From positions 66,007-130,006 of the forward strand of contig JAUQPL010000005.1 of NCBI GenBank assembly GCA_030550395.1: a DNA stretch of 64,000 nucleotides. Direction: 5' to 3'. Of the stretch, positions 25,952 to 35,487 are shown in pieces. Position 1 is the first letter of the stretch, and each line of letters begins with the position of its first letter. Source of the stretch: Bacteroidota bacterium. Lineage in GTDB: Bacteria; Bacteroidota; Ignavibacteria; Kapaibacteriales; HRBIN21. Position numbers and translations under genes: made by a program. Under the pieces are notes generated by a model. The model did not search any database. It was not told the DNA's origin and saw nothing but the letters and a program-made list of their open reading frames with translations.

Positions 25952-26782
25952 ATGCAGCCTCTCTACGAGCTGGTCCAGAAGTCGTCCGATATCGCCCCTG
26001 CCAGCAAATACTACTGGAGCTACCAATTTCGGGTTGGACGGGAGGTTTTGCTTCCCCTGCTGCAACGGCACGGAATTTTCCGCCCGGGGATACGGGTTGC
26101 TGAAATCGGGTGCGCAGAGGCAGGGGTACTGCTGGCATTCCTGCTGGGCGGAGCCCGGTCAGTGTTGGGGACTGACATTGCGGAATCCCGTCTCCGGACA
26201 GCTCGTCAGATTGCTCAGCTTGCAGCCGTTGACGCAGAGTTTGCCCTCCACGACATCCTCCACGATCCAGTCCCCCAGTCGTGGCAGCGACGGTACGAGC
26301 TCGTTCTTCTACGTGACGTGTTAGAGCATTTGGACAACCCTCTGGAAGCTCTCCAGCGTATTCGGGAACTTCTCCGTCCTGGAGGATTTCTGCTCATCAC
26401 TTTTCCCCCATATCCCTCACCCTACGGTGGGCATCAGCATCTGCTGCGGAACTTTTGGGGGAAGCTGCCTTACGTCCACCTTCTCCCTGAGCGTCTCTTT
26501 GAGCGCCTTATTGCCTCTGGGCGGGAACCCGATCGCACGGAGGTCCGTCGGCTTCGCCGCATCCGACTCTCACTACCCGATATCCCTCCCCTTGCCCGGA
26601 GAGCAGGCTATCGGATTCGGCTTGAAGAGCACTACCTCCTCCGCCCTGTCTTCCGGTTCAAGTTCGGTCTACCCATCCCTGCTGTCCGCATTACGGCTTT
26701 TGCCCGTCGTTTCCCGAGCATAGCACAGTACATCTGCATGGAAGCAGGATACGTGCTCCAATGGAACGGCGACGGGTCTTAG
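25952..26782 (+). CDS. SAM-dependent methyltransferase
   Basis: A 276-residue class I methyltransferase (methyltransf_11/UbiE type). Motif I reads VAEIGCAEAGVLLAFLLGG, followed by the acidic loop TDIAE. LVLLRDVLEHLDNPLEALQ and LLRPGGFLLITFPP complete the core. Residues 150-276 look like a substrate domain. The methylated substrate is unknown. The gene starts 2 nt after the ATP-grasp gene and overlaps the glycosyltransferase by 22 nt, so the three are probably one transcript. Confidence 0.87.
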   Translation: MQPLYELVQKSSDIAPASKYYWSYQFRVGREVLLPLLQRHGIFRPGIRVAEIGCAEAGVLLAFLLGGARSVLGTDIAESRLRTARQIAQLAAVDAEFALHDILHDPVPQSWQRRYELVLLRDVLEHLDNPLEALQRIRELLRPGGFLLITFPPYPSPYGGHQHLLRNFWGKLPYVHLLPERLFERLIASGREPDRTEVRRLRRIRLSLPDIPPLARRAGYRIRLEEHYLLRPVFRFKFGLPIPAVRITAFARRFPSIAQYICMEAGYVLQWNGDGS

Positions 26783-28116
26783 TCATCGCTTACTACTTCC
26801 CGCCTTCGGGAGGTCCAGGAGTGCAGCGAGTGCTCAAGCACGTCAAGTACTTGCCCGAGTTTGGCTGGGAACCGGTGGTGTTGACTGTCCGCGAGGGGGA
26901 ATTCCCTGCTCGCGACCCTAGCCTCCTGGAAGAAATCCCGGAGGGTATCCACGTAGAGCGGACTCCCATCTTGGAGCCATATAGCCTCTATCGCCTCCTG
27001 ACCCGCCGGAAAACTCCTATAGACATTCACGTTCTGACCACCACTTCGCGGCACCATTCCTTTGCCGAGCGGCTTGCTCAGTGGATTCGGGCAACATTCT
27101 TTATTCCTGACGCCCGCATCGGATGGCTCCTGACTGCCGTACCGGCGGGCAAACGCTTGATACGCCGCTTCGGTATATCGGCCCTCTACAGCTCTTCGCC
27201 CCCTTATACGTGCTCCCTCATCGCTCGCCAGCTAAAACGGTGGAGTGGTCTACCCTGGATTGCTGGGTTCCGGGACCCATGGACTGGATTTTTGACCACT
27301 CCACGCCGGTGGTGGCTCCCTGCCGCCATTGACCGTCTCCTTGAGCATAGCGTTTTCGCAGAAGCCGACCTTGTCGAATACGCATGGGAAGGCATCGCTG
27401 AAGATGCTCTCCGCAAATATCCGGAGCTTCCGCCTACAAAATTCGTCTACATTCCCAATGGCTTCGATCCCGCAGATTATCCGAATCCAACGCAGCAAAG
27501 AAATGAGCGCTTTACCATCACCTACAGTGGCTCTCTCTACGGACGGCGGAATCCAGCCGTACTCCTGCAAGCCCTGGAAATACTTGCCCGCCAGGGAGTC
27601 CTCTCGCCCACTGATATCTGCCTCCGCATTGTGGGACGCTGTGGAGAAGAAGTTGTAGAAACTCTGCGACGCTCCCCCTTCTTCGCCTCCGTAGAGCTCA
27701 TCCCATACGTTCCTCACCGCCAAAGCCTCCAGTATGTCGTCTCCGCCGACCTTCTCCTCCTTGTCGTAGATGAAGCTGAAGACAGCCATGCCATTGTCCC
27801 AGGCAAAGTGTTTGAATATCTCGGCTCAGGAAAGCCCATCTTGGCAATTGCTCCCCATAGCAGTGCAGTAGAACGGTTACTCCACGAGACCGGAAGCGGC
27901 ATCGTCGTGGACCGCACAGAGCCTGAACAGTGCGCCCACATCGTTGAGCGGTTCTACCGAAGCTGGCAAACCAATACCGAGCCGCCTCTTTCCCCTCGCT
28001 GGGACTGCATCCGCCGCTACGAGCGCCGAACAGCCGCACAGCAGCTGGCCAGACTACTGGACACACTCCAGGCAACACAACGCTTCCAGCACAAGAATTC
28101 CAAGCTCCGAAACTGA
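26761..28116 (+). CDS. GT-B glycosyltransferase (family 4-like)
   Basis: A 451-residue transferase with two Rossmann domains. The N-terminal part has the family pattern YYFPPSGGPGVQRVLKHVKY. The donor-binding domain has PNGFDP, ITYSGSLYGRRNP and VPGKVFEYLGSGKPILAI, with the E-x7-E-like glutamates of GT4 enzymes. It probably adds a sugar from a nucleotide donor to a surface glycan or small molecule. It is last in the ATP-grasp/methyltransferase/GT trio and ends before the convergent anion symporter. Confidence 0.87.
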   Translation: MERRRVLVIAYYFPPSGGPGVQRVLKHVKYLPEFGWEPVVLTVREGEFPARDPSLLEEIPEGIHVERTPILEPYSLYRLLTRRKTPIDIHVLTTTSRHHSFAERLAQWIRATFFIPDARIGWLLTAVPAGKRLIRRFGISALYSSSPPYTCSLIARQLKRWSGLPWIAGFRDPWTGFLTTPRRWWLPAAIDRLLEHSVFAEADLVEYAWEGIAEDALRKYPELPPTKFVYIPNGFDPADYPNPTQQRNERFTITYSGSLYGRRNPAVLLQALEILARQGVLSPTDICLRIVGRCGEEVVETLRRSPFFASVELIPYVPHRQSLQYVVSADLLLLVVDEAEDSHAIVPGKVFEYLGSGKPILAIAPHSSAVERLLHETGSGIVVDRTEPEQCAHIVERFYRSWQTNTEPPLSPRWDCIRRYERRTAAQQLARLLDTLQATQRFQHKNSKLRN

Positions 28117-28180
28117 CGTTATCCCCAGCTACACTTCCAGCTCAGCGAAGCAGGAAGGCGTGCGTAATGAGATGCCCTTA

Positions 28181-29737
28181 TCACCGGACAGCCCAAGCCA
28201 ATTGAACAAGACCAACGAGCACGAAGGTAGCGAGGAGATTCATCCATATCCCGACTCGCATCATTGCTGGCAGCGAGAAGAGCCGAGTTGCATAAGCAAT
28301 TGCATTCGGTGGAGTCGCTACCGGTAACATAAAGGCGCAGGAAGTCACCATCGCCAAAGCGATAATTGCCGGCTCAACGGGAATCCCAAGGGCTTTCAGA
28401 AACGGCACAATCAACGCCAGCAATAGCGAAGCAAGAGCGGTGTTTGAGATGAGCTCCGTCGCAAAGTTCCCTGCCAGAAGTAGCAAAGCCATTGCAAGGA
28501 GCGGAGGAATATGAACGGCCTCAGCTGTAAGAACGTGCGTCAATACCACCGCTGCCTTGGACTCTACCAGAAGCCCCGATAAGCTCAGCCCTCCACCAAA
28601 TAACAGGAGCGTTCCCCAATCAATCCGCTGCGCAGCTTGCCAGGATAGGAGAGCCCCTCGCCGTTGAGAAGCAGGGATCAAAAAGAGGGCTATCCCGCCA
28701 GCAAGAGCAATGTTCCAGACATCCACTCCCCTGAGCACTGGAAACCACAGGGCAAGGAAGGGGACAAAAAGCCATGCGCTCACAACACTTCCAACCACCA
28801 AAAGGACCCGCCAAGCAGCCGCATCCAAAGGGGGCAACTGCCGGTACTCTTCTACAATGTACCCGCGAACTGCTCGGAGTTCTTGCCAGGGGAGATGGAT
28901 TCGCGCAACGAGAACAAGCCACCCAATAATCAGCAAGACCATTCCCACAGGAATCCCGTATTGGAGCCAGCGAAGGAAACTTACCTCAATACCCTGTTGG
29001 CGTAGCACCCCTACCGCAATTCCATTAGGAGCTGTGCCTACAACGGTCATCATCCCACCGATTGAAGACGCCCATGCCACCCCAAGGGCTAAAGCCATCC
29101 CAAGCCGCTGTAATGGAGCTTTTGTCGGGTACCTTTGCAAGCGATTGAAGATACCAACAACAACCGGCATCAGCATTGCAGCCGTTGCCGTATTGTTCAT
29201 CCACATAGAGGTCACCGCCGTCGCTACCATGATGCTCAGAACCAAGCGACGTGGCGAACGCGTCACCCACCGACGGCTCAAAAGTAATAATGCCCACCGT
29301 CGGTCTATCCCGTATTCCCGCAATGCCTCCGCCAAAATGAAGGACCCCAGGAAGAGCAGTACAATGGGATCGGCATAACCCTGTACGAAGCTCCGCAGCG
29401 GCATTGCCTGAAGTTCCCCTTCGTGGAGGCGCACCAAGCTCAAAAGCGGTCCAACCAGTGCAGGCAACAGTGCCGTGACCGGCAATGGAACAACTTCTCC
29501 CACCCACCACCACGACATCAAGCACAGCAGTGCGAGCACCCGCTGCACACTCAAGGTAACAGGCACCACATGTTCCCGTGCAGTCCCAATAGCCACAACA
29601 GCCTCTTGGAACACCGGCAAAGGCGGCAGCAGAAGTATCCCCACAAATCCCCCAACCCCAACCAACAGTCCTATCCACCACCGAGGTGTTCCCCACAGAG
29701 CGCTACGCTGTTCGCCTAAAGGTGTCTCCTGCTGCAT
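28181..29737 (-). CDS. SLC13/DASS-family sodium:anion symporter
   Basis: A 518-residue membrane transporter with about 12 hydrophobic helices. Two repeats carry the substrate/sodium motif of the family: TSMWMNNTATAAMLMPV in the first half and FATELISNTALASLLLAL in the second. Members carry dicarboxylates, sulfate or other anions with sodium. The N-terminal start at 29737 was chosen over an ATG at 29857, because the divergent promoter at 29838 would otherwise lie inside the gene. The transported anion is not deducible. Confidence 0.92.
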   Translation of the reverse strand: MQQETPLGEQRSALWGTPRWWIGLLVGVGGFVGILLLPPLPVFQEAVVAIGTAREHVVPVTLSVQRVLALLCLMSWWWVGEVVPLPVTALLPALVGPLLSLVRLHEGELQAMPLRSFVQGYADPIVLLFLGSFILAEALREYGIDRRWALLLLSRRWVTRSPRRLVLSIMVATAVTSMWMNNTATAAMLMPVVVGIFNRLQRYPTKAPLQRLGMALALGVAWASSIGGMMTVVGTAPNGIAVGVLRQQGIEVSFLRWLQYGIPVGMVLLIIGWLVLVARIHLPWQELRAVRGYIVEEYRQLPPLDAAAWRVLLVVGSVVSAWLFVPFLALWFPVLRGVDVWNIALAGGIALFLIPASQRRGALLSWQAAQRIDWGTLLLFGGGLSLSGLLVESKAAVVLTHVLTAEAVHIPPLLAMALLLLAGNFATELISNTALASLLLALIVPFLKALGIPVEPAIIALAMVTSCAFMLPVATPPNAIAYATRLFSLPAMMRVGIWMNLLATFVLVGLVQLAWAVR

Positions 29738-29837
29738 ACTGCAACGACCTTGCGCACACCCTCTGGTACAAACTTCCAGATTTCCCAGCAGAATGAGACA
29801 CAGAAACCCAACAAGCTTTGATGTCTCCGACAACGTG

Positions 29838-29845
29838 TAATTTTG
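29838..29845 (+). promoter_or_regulatory. TTG-N17-TAATTTTG promoter for the secreted glycosidase-like gene
   Basis: TAATTTTG ends 26 nt before the ATG at 29872. A TTG lies 17 nt upstream of it. Confidence 0.6.
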
Positions 29846-29871
29846 GTGGTCAGTCATAACACACGCCCCTC

Positions 29872-32814
29872 ATGCAACGTTCCCTTGTTTTCATTGCGAT
29901 TTTGGCTTCACCCCTCCTGTGGTCGCAGCCTCTCACGCATCCCTTCCCCTTCCAGCCCGCCCTGCAGACACCCATTACCACAACCTGGTTCATCCCCCGA
30001 GGGTTTCCACTCTCGGCTGATACAGGTTGGCTTTCCATCCGAGATGGCGAATTTGTAGACGCCTCTGGTAAGCCCCAACGTTTCGTCGGTGCCGTGCTGT
30101 ACTTTACCGCCTGTTTCCCCGATAGTTTAACGGCAATCCACGTCGCTTCTCGACTGCGCTCCTTGGGCTTCAACGCTGTTGCCCTTCGAGGCATAGACAT
30201 CTCCAACTGGAACGATGCCAGTATCCTGGCAAGCGGAACCGCATCAACAGCTTTGAATCCTGAGCAGATGCGACGTCTGGATTGGTTCTTCTTCCAGCTC
30301 AAACAGCATGGGATCCGCGTGTACTTAGCCCTACACTCCCGATGGACTCCTCGCCGCGATGATGGAGTTGCCCGCTGGGACTCTATTCCCGCTGGGGGAA
30401 AGGTCGTGCTCTACACCGATCCCAACTTCCAGCAGCGACATCGGCAGATTGTACGACTGCTCATGGAGCACATCAACCCCTACACCGGACGTGCCTATAA
30501 GGATGACCCCTTCCTCACATGGGTGGAGCTCAGCGAGGAGAATTCGCTCTTCTACTACTGGCAAACCAACCGACTCCATCGCTCTGGCGGGTTCCTTTCC
30601 TACCACCACAGCCGTCAATTAGATACGCTGTTCAATCTCTTCCTCCGCCGCAAGTACGGCACCGATGCTGGCGTCCGCAGCGCTTGGTTTACCCCCGCCG
30701 CGGACACACAGAACTTCATCGACAACGGAGGCTTTGAGGATGAGTTCAACATTCGCTGGGTCTTCTACGCAAACAGTGCTGTGGCTCAAGCCGTGTTCCG
30801 AGTCACCGAGTCAGAGAGTCGTGAGGGACGTTACGCTGGACTCATCCGCATCGCCCAAACCAATGGTGCACCCGGTGCCGCTTACCTCTACACCGGCACT
30901 ACGACAGCAGAGGCACGCCTCTACGAACTACGCTTCTGGGCCCGCGCCTCCCACGCAAACCGCCGCATTCGTTTCCAGATATACAATGCCGAATTCCCCT
31001 ACCAAAATCTTGGACTCTATGTGGACACCGCTCTATCGGCAACCTGGCAGGAATACCGCTTCCGCTTCCGAGCACGGGATTCCGCTCCTGCTGCCCGCCT
31101 CATCTTTTACTTCGGACAGGACACTGGCGACGTCCTACTGGATGCCGTCCAACTGCGGATGCTAAACGAAACCCCGCTCCAAAGTGGAGAATCCCTCCAA
31201 AACTTCTCCATCGCCCGCGCGCTCTATGGGGACCTGACGGGAACACCAATGCCACGCATGCGCGACAATGCGGAATTCTACACCGATCTTCAACGCCGCT
31301 ACTACGAGAGCATGTACCGATTTCTGCGCGACACTATAGGCTATCGCGGCACTATCATTGGTGGGACACTCCTGGTCACGCTCAATGACCTCTGGAGTAT
31401 GCAAAGTATGGACGCAACCGCAGAGCTCAGTGGATGGGATTACCGTCGCAACCGCTCACAACCGCAAGGCAGCTGGTACATTGCTAATACGCCCATGATA
31501 GGGAGCACTGGCGCCGGCAGTATACCTGAGTTAGCCCACGCAGCTCTTCGCGGGAAGCCGACAGTGGTCTTCTACTACATGCCCTTCCCCTCTGCCCACA
31601 TGGGAGAGATGGCAACCCTTATCCCCGCCTACGCCTCCTACCAGGAATGGGATGCTGTCTTCTTCCACTACCTTGCTGACTCTCGGGAAAGTTATGCCCT
31701 TCCCATGGTCGGACAAGGCAAGCACTACGAACTGTGGGCCCACAGTGCCGTCATGAGTCTTCTCCCTTCCGCCTCGGCTGCTTACCGCGGAAGACTTATC
31801 GCCCCAGCGCGAGAGACACTCCGGCTCCAGCAAACCCGCTACGCACTTCTCCATCCCCAATGGCAGCAGGGTAGCTTCTGGCTCAAATATGGAACCGATT
31901 CCCGCATTGTCCTCTTCCGCCGCGTCCTCATAGACAGCCTCACCGCTTCTCAACAAAGCATACTCCCCCACCGGACAGTGCCTGAACTTACCCAATCTCC
32001 TGTAGACATCAGCAACCTGCTCTCTGACACAGAGGAGCTCCTTTGGAACGCCCGCGATACCCTGTTTACGGTTACAACTCCCCAATACATCGCCGTCACA
32101 GGTCAGCTCCGGGGTATTCTGTCCGTTGGGCCGCTACGGCTAGAGCGGGTGGATGAAGGAGTCACGGGCACTGTTAGCTGGCTATCTTTAGACACCCTCC
32201 AATTGGACAGCGCTCGATGGTCGCTGTTGACCCTTAGCAGCCGTGCCTGTAATGACAGCGCCCTCTGGGAAGGCTCCACCTCTATCTGGCAAGGATGGGG
32301 AAGAGCACCGGTGATGATGGAGGGCATGCGTATTCGCCTGTCATGGAGGAGTAATGCCGATACTATCCGCCTCTATGGGTTAGACTCCACCGGCAGGCTG
32401 TCTTCTGGTCCCTTTGAACCAACGCGCCTGCCTGGAGGATGGGTCAGCATCGTAATAGACCAAAGTCATCCCCTGCAGAAAACCCCATGGTTTGTCCTGG
32501 AGCAGGCATGGACACCGAAAGATACTACCACCCCAGTTGCTGAAGTAGAGCTGAGGCAAACAATGCCCCGCCTTGTCCTGCCCCCTCAGCTGGCACAGAA
32601 CGATGCTCCCATCTCATTCTGGCTTCCACCGACGGGAGCAACAGCTTCCCTGGATTTGTTCACCCCAACAGGACAGCAACACCACCTCTGGCACGGCTCC
32701 GCTGATGGTTCATGGCAGACGGTTTCTCTCCCCCGTATTGCCAGCGGTGTGTACTGGATACGGCTGACCTGTGGCACAATCTCTCAACAGCGCCCACTCA
32801 TTCTCCTCCCCTAA
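29872..32814 (+). CDS. Secreted glycoside-hydrolase-like protein with CBM-like and type IX secretion-like C-terminal domains
   Basis: A 980-residue protein. A signal peptide ends near LLWSQP. Residues ~50-290 look like a (beta/alpha)8 barrel start (FNAVALRGIDISNW, LKQHGIRVYLALHSRW, FLTWVELSEENSLFYYW). The SEEN segment resembles the acid/base region of GH5-like enzymes. A ~150-residue beta-sandwich like CBM4/9 follows (FIDNGGFEDEFNIRWVF, RYAGLIRI, YELRFWARAS, LDAVQLR). Further barrel-like sequence precedes a final ~85-residue domain ending SLPRIASGVYWIRLTCGT, typical of type IX sorting tails. Catalytic residues and substrate are uncertain; it is probably a surface or released polysaccharide enzyme. 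Confidence 0.75.
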   Translation: MQRSLVFIAILASPLLWSQPLTHPFPFQPALQTPITTTWFIPRGFPLSADTGWLSIRDGEFVDASGKPQRFVGAVLYFTACFPDSLTAIHVASRLRSLGFNAVALRGIDISNWNDASILASGTASTALNPEQMRRLDWFFFQLKQHGIRVYLALHSRWTPRRDDGVARWDSIPAGGKVVLYTDPNFQQRHRQIVRLLMEHINPYTGRAYKDDPFLTWVELSEENSLFYYWQTNRLHRSGGFLSYHHSRQLDTLFNLFLRRKYGTDAGVRSAWFTPAADTQNFIDNGGFEDEFNIRWVFYANSAVAQAVFRVTESESREGRYAGLIRIAQTNGAPGAAYLYTGTTTAEARLYELRFWARASHANRRIRFQIYNAEFPYQNLGLYVDTALSATWQEYRFRFRARDSAPAARLIFYFGQDTGDVLLDAVQLRMLNETPLQSGESLQNFSIARALYGDLTGTPMPRMRDNAEFYTDLQRRYYESMYRFLRDTIGYRGTIIGGTLLVTLNDLWSMQSMDATAELSGWDYRRNRSQPQGSWYIANTPMIGSTGAGSIPELAHAALRGKPTVVFYYMPFPSAHMGEMATLIPAYASYQEWDAVFFHYLADSRESYALPMVGQGKHYELWAHSAVMSLLPSASAAYRGRLIAPARETLRLQQTRYALLHPQWQQGSFWLKYGTDSRIVLFRRVLIDSLTASQQSILPHRTVPELTQSPVDISNLLSDTEELLWNARDTLFTVTTPQYIAVTGQLRGILSVGPLRLERVDEGVTGTVSWLSLDTLQLDSARWSLLTLSSRACNDSALWEGSTSIWQGWGRAPVMMEGMRIRLSWRSNADTIRLYGLDSTGRLSSGPFEPTRLPGGWVSIVIDQSHPLQKTPWFVLEQAWTPKDTTTPVAEVELRQTMPRLVLPPQLAQNDAPISFWLPPTGATASLDLFTPTGQQHHLWHGSADGSWQTVSLPRIASGVYWIRLTCGTISQQRPLILLP

Positions 32815-32855
32815 GACCCCCCATGTGGTTGCCTGCCTGGCTTACGGAACTGCGC

Positions 32856-32863
32856 TATCTTTG
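32856..32863 (+). promoter_or_regulatory. TAnnTTTG -7 element for nadK
   Basis: TATCTTTG ends 83 nt before the nadK ATG. A TTG lies 24 nt upstream, slightly far. Confidence 0.45.
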
Positions 32864-32946
32864 GAGACACGTTCCCCCTCTCTTCCATGTGATCCGTGGT
32901 TGACATACCATTCTGCGAAGGTCCCATCAGTTGACGCAATAAGGCA

Positions 32947-33825
32947 ATGAAACAGCGCGTCGGGCTCTTCACAAATCTTCAGAATCCGGAGGCTATTCGG
33001 TGGGCAGAGTACAGTGCCCAACGGCTCCTTGAGCTGGGGGCTGAAGTCTGTGCGGCTCCGGAATTAGCCTCCCGCTTTGCCCGGGAAGTATCCGCCCAGA
33101 TTCTAGTTGAACCGCTGGAGCATATCGGCGAGCTTGCCGATGTCATCATCACCTTTGGGGGCGACGGTACCATCTTGGCAGCCGCCCAGCGACTGCTGAC
33201 TTACGGTGTACCGCTCATGGGGGTAAATGTCGGCAAGTTGGGTTTCCTTGCAGAATTCGGCGTTCACGAACTGGACACGGCTCTCCACGCCTTCCTCCAC
33301 GGAAACTACCGAATCGTGGATCGCACTGTCCTGGAAGCGGAGCATCGTCAGATGCGGTACTACGCACTCAATGACATCGTGGTGGAAAAGCATGCCTCCC
33401 CTCGCATGGTACGCCTGCGGGCTTACGTCAACGAGCACCATATTGCAGACTACCGAGCCGATGGACTCATTGTCACCACCCCAACAGGCTCAACAGCATA
33501 TTCGCTCTCCTGCGGTGGTCCCATCATTGCCCCCAATGCCCACGTGCTATGCCTTACGCCTATCTGCCCTCACATGTTGACGCTGCGCTCGCTTGTCATC
33601 CCCGATGACTGCCAAATCCACATCCACGTCCTCTCCGAAGAGGGGGCGATTCTGGTCCCCGATGGACAGCGACAAGAACCGGTAGCATACGGTGAGACCA
33701 TCACCGTAAGGCTTGCCCCATACGTTTTGAAGTTGGTTAAACACGCCGATAGCTCCTACTTTGACCTACTGCGGCGGAAGCTCCTATGGGCTGCCGATGC
33801 AACCTCTATCCCCTCCGTTCCATAA
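32947..33825 (+). CDS. nadK: NAD kinase
   Basis: A 292-residue enzyme that phosphorylates NAD to NADP using ATP or polyphosphate. Diagnostic motifs are FGGDGTILAAAQ, MGVNVGKLGFLAEF and ADGLIVTTPTGSTAYSLSCGG, then GPIIAPN and CPHMLTLRSLVIPDD. The next gene starts 3 nt after its stop. Together with nadC (40269-41153) the window holds two NAD-cofactor genes, but they are on opposite strands and not in one operon. Confidence 0.96.
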   Translation: MKQRVGLFTNLQNPEAIRWAEYSAQRLLELGAEVCAAPELASRFAREVSAQILVEPLEHIGELADVIITFGGDGTILAAAQRLLTYGVPLMGVNVGKLGFLAEFGVHELDTALHAFLHGNYRIVDRTVLEAEHRQMRYYALNDIVVEKHASPRMVRLRAYVNEHHIADYRADGLIVTTPTGSTAYSLSCGGPIIAPNAHVLCLTPICPHMLTLRSLVIPDDCQIHIHVLSEEGAILVPDGQRQEPVAYGETITVRLAPYVLKLVKHADSSYFDLLRRKLLWAADATSIPSVP

Positions 33826-33828
33826 CCC

Positions 33829-35487
33829 ATGTCCAGGCACCGTCTCTGGGACGCCCGATACGTTGTCATTGACATTGAGACAACAGGCCCAGACCCCGAA
33901 CGGCACCGCATTATTGAAATCGCCTGTCTCGTCGTAGAAAATGGACAGCTCACCCAACGCTGGGTGAGCCTGGTCAATGCTCACCAACCCGTTCCCAAAA
34001 GCATCACGGCACTGACAGGTATCACCAACGGAATGCTTCTCCAAGCCCCATCGGAAGCCCATGTCTTTTCCCGCGTAGCACAACTGCTGGCTCTCCCAAA
34101 CACTATTGTCGTGGCTCACAACGCAGCTTTCGATTGGAAATTCCTCCAGGCCACCTTCCAACGATTGAGATACAAGGGACTGGATGGCATCCCACGGCTC
34201 TGTACCTATCGGCTGGCGCGCCGCCTGTTACCTCCAACACTCCGCCGCAAAGGTCTGGATAGCCTCGTCGCCTACTTTGGGATTCCTATTACAGACCGCC
34301 ATCGGGCTGGTCCCGACGCGGAAGCAACCGTCGGCATTCTACGCCACCTAGTGGATATCGCCGCCCAACGCGGTATCCAAGAACCGATGGAACTGCTGCG
34401 CCTACAATATGCTCCGCTTTCCGTGGAACAGATTCCGCGAAAACTGCGGCGTCAACTGGAGCAGCTACCTCCAACACCGGGTGTCTACAGCTTCTACGAC
34501 TCTTCAGGACGCTTACTCTACATCGGCAAAGCTCGCAACCTCCAGCAGCGTATCCGCTCACATTTCACCGGTGACCGCTTCCTCCAGCAGTTCCTCAACG
34601 GCTACCGAGTCGGAACCATCCTCTGGGAGGAAACCCCGACGGAGCTTTCTGCTCTTCTGCGGGAAATTGAGCGTATCTGGTACGAGCAGCCTATCGCAAA
34701 CGTTGTAGGCAAAGAGCTGGATACCTACGGGTTCGTCCGGCTCACCCTCTCAGAACCCTTCCCAAGGCTGGAAAGCACAGCACAACTCCCTCATGGGGAA
34801 GACGCCTGGATTGGTCCGATTCCTACCCATAAACTCGCCTCACAGTTGGCAGAGCTTCTTCGGCAATGGTATCGGCTCCGCCCCTGCACGTACAGTCTGC
34901 GCAAGGCGCCGTATGAACGTGGCTGCTTCTACGCTGAGCTTGGCTCCTGTAGTGCCCCGTGTAATGGAAGTACCACGCCATCGGCATACCGACAGCAAGT
35001 TGAGGAGCTTCTTTACGATGCCACGAAGCAGCTTGCACGATGGCAGCAAACGATCTATCGGCTCATTGAAGAGCATGCCCGCACATGGAACTTTGAACAG
35101 GCTGCTGCACTGCGTCCCCTATGGCGCTTCCTCCAACGGTGGGAACGCAGTCAACTCCCGCTAGTCATACAGCAATGTAGCTTCCTGCTCGGTATTCCTA
35201 TTGCCGGGAAACAGTCCGCAGAAGTCATCCGTTTTTCCACAGGGGTCTTCTGCGGCTCCCTTGTCATCCCCGCCCCTGATTTCAAAACAGCGCTTTTGGA
35301 CCTCCTGCTCCAGCCGACACAAACCATCTCTTGGCTGGATATCGCTCGGCTGGACATCCTCTCCCGTTGGCTGGCTCAGCATCAGTCCGAGGTTGTGCTC
35401 CTCCCCCTTTCCGGCCCGCTGCCCTCGGACGAGCTGGCTCGGCTCGCAGAGGTGTTTGTACAGCAGCTCCAGCACCGTGTGCAGTAA
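33829..35487 (+). CDS. DnaQ-like exonuclease fused to GIY-YIG/UvrC-like nuclease
   Basis: A 552-residue fusion. Residues 1-185 are a DEDDh 3'-5' exonuclease (VVIDIETTG, VAHNAAFDWKFL, HRAGPDAEAT). Residues ~205-300 form a GIY-YIG domain (TPGVYSFYDSSGRLLYIGKA, RIRSHF). A UvrC-like cysteine cluster (CTYSLRKAPYERGCFYAELG, then SCSAPC) follows. The UvrC endonuclease half is missing and the tail is a divergent helical region. Similar proteins are known in actinobacteria and resemble Cho, a UvrC homologue in nucleotide excision repair. It is co-transcribed with nadK. The last 206 nt overlap the convergent GH113-like gene. Confidence 0.85.
   Translation: MSRHRLWDARYVVIDIETTGPDPERHRIIEIACLVVENGQLTQRWVSLVNAHQPVPKSITALTGITNGMLLQAPSEAHVFSRVAQLLALPNTIVVAHNAAFDWKFLQATFQRLRYKGLDGIPRLCTYRLARRLLPPTLRRKGLDSLVAYFGIPITDRHRAGPDAEATVGILRHLVDIAAQRGIQEPMELLRLQYAPLSVEQIPRKLRRQLEQLPPTPGVYSFYDSSGRLLYIGKARNLQQRIRSHFTGDRFLQQFLNGYRVGTILWEETPTELSALLREIERIWYEQPIANVVGKELDTYGFVRLTLSEPFPRLESTAQLPHGEDAWIGPIPTHKLASQLAELLRQWYRLRPCTYSLRKAPYERGCFYAELGSCSAPCNGSTTPSAYRQQVEELLYDATKQLARWQQTIYRLIEEHARTWNFEQAAALRPLWRFLQRWERSQLPLVIQQCSFLLGIPIAGKQSAEVIRFSTGVFCGSLVIPAPDFKTALLDLLLQPTQTISWLDIARLDILSRWLAQHQSEVVLLPLSGPLPSDELARLAEVFVQQLQHRVQ

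Noticed and set aside
29738-29857. Extended N-terminus of the SLC13 symporter
   Set aside because: It would include the divergent promoter for the glycosidase-like gene; the start at 29737 is simpler.
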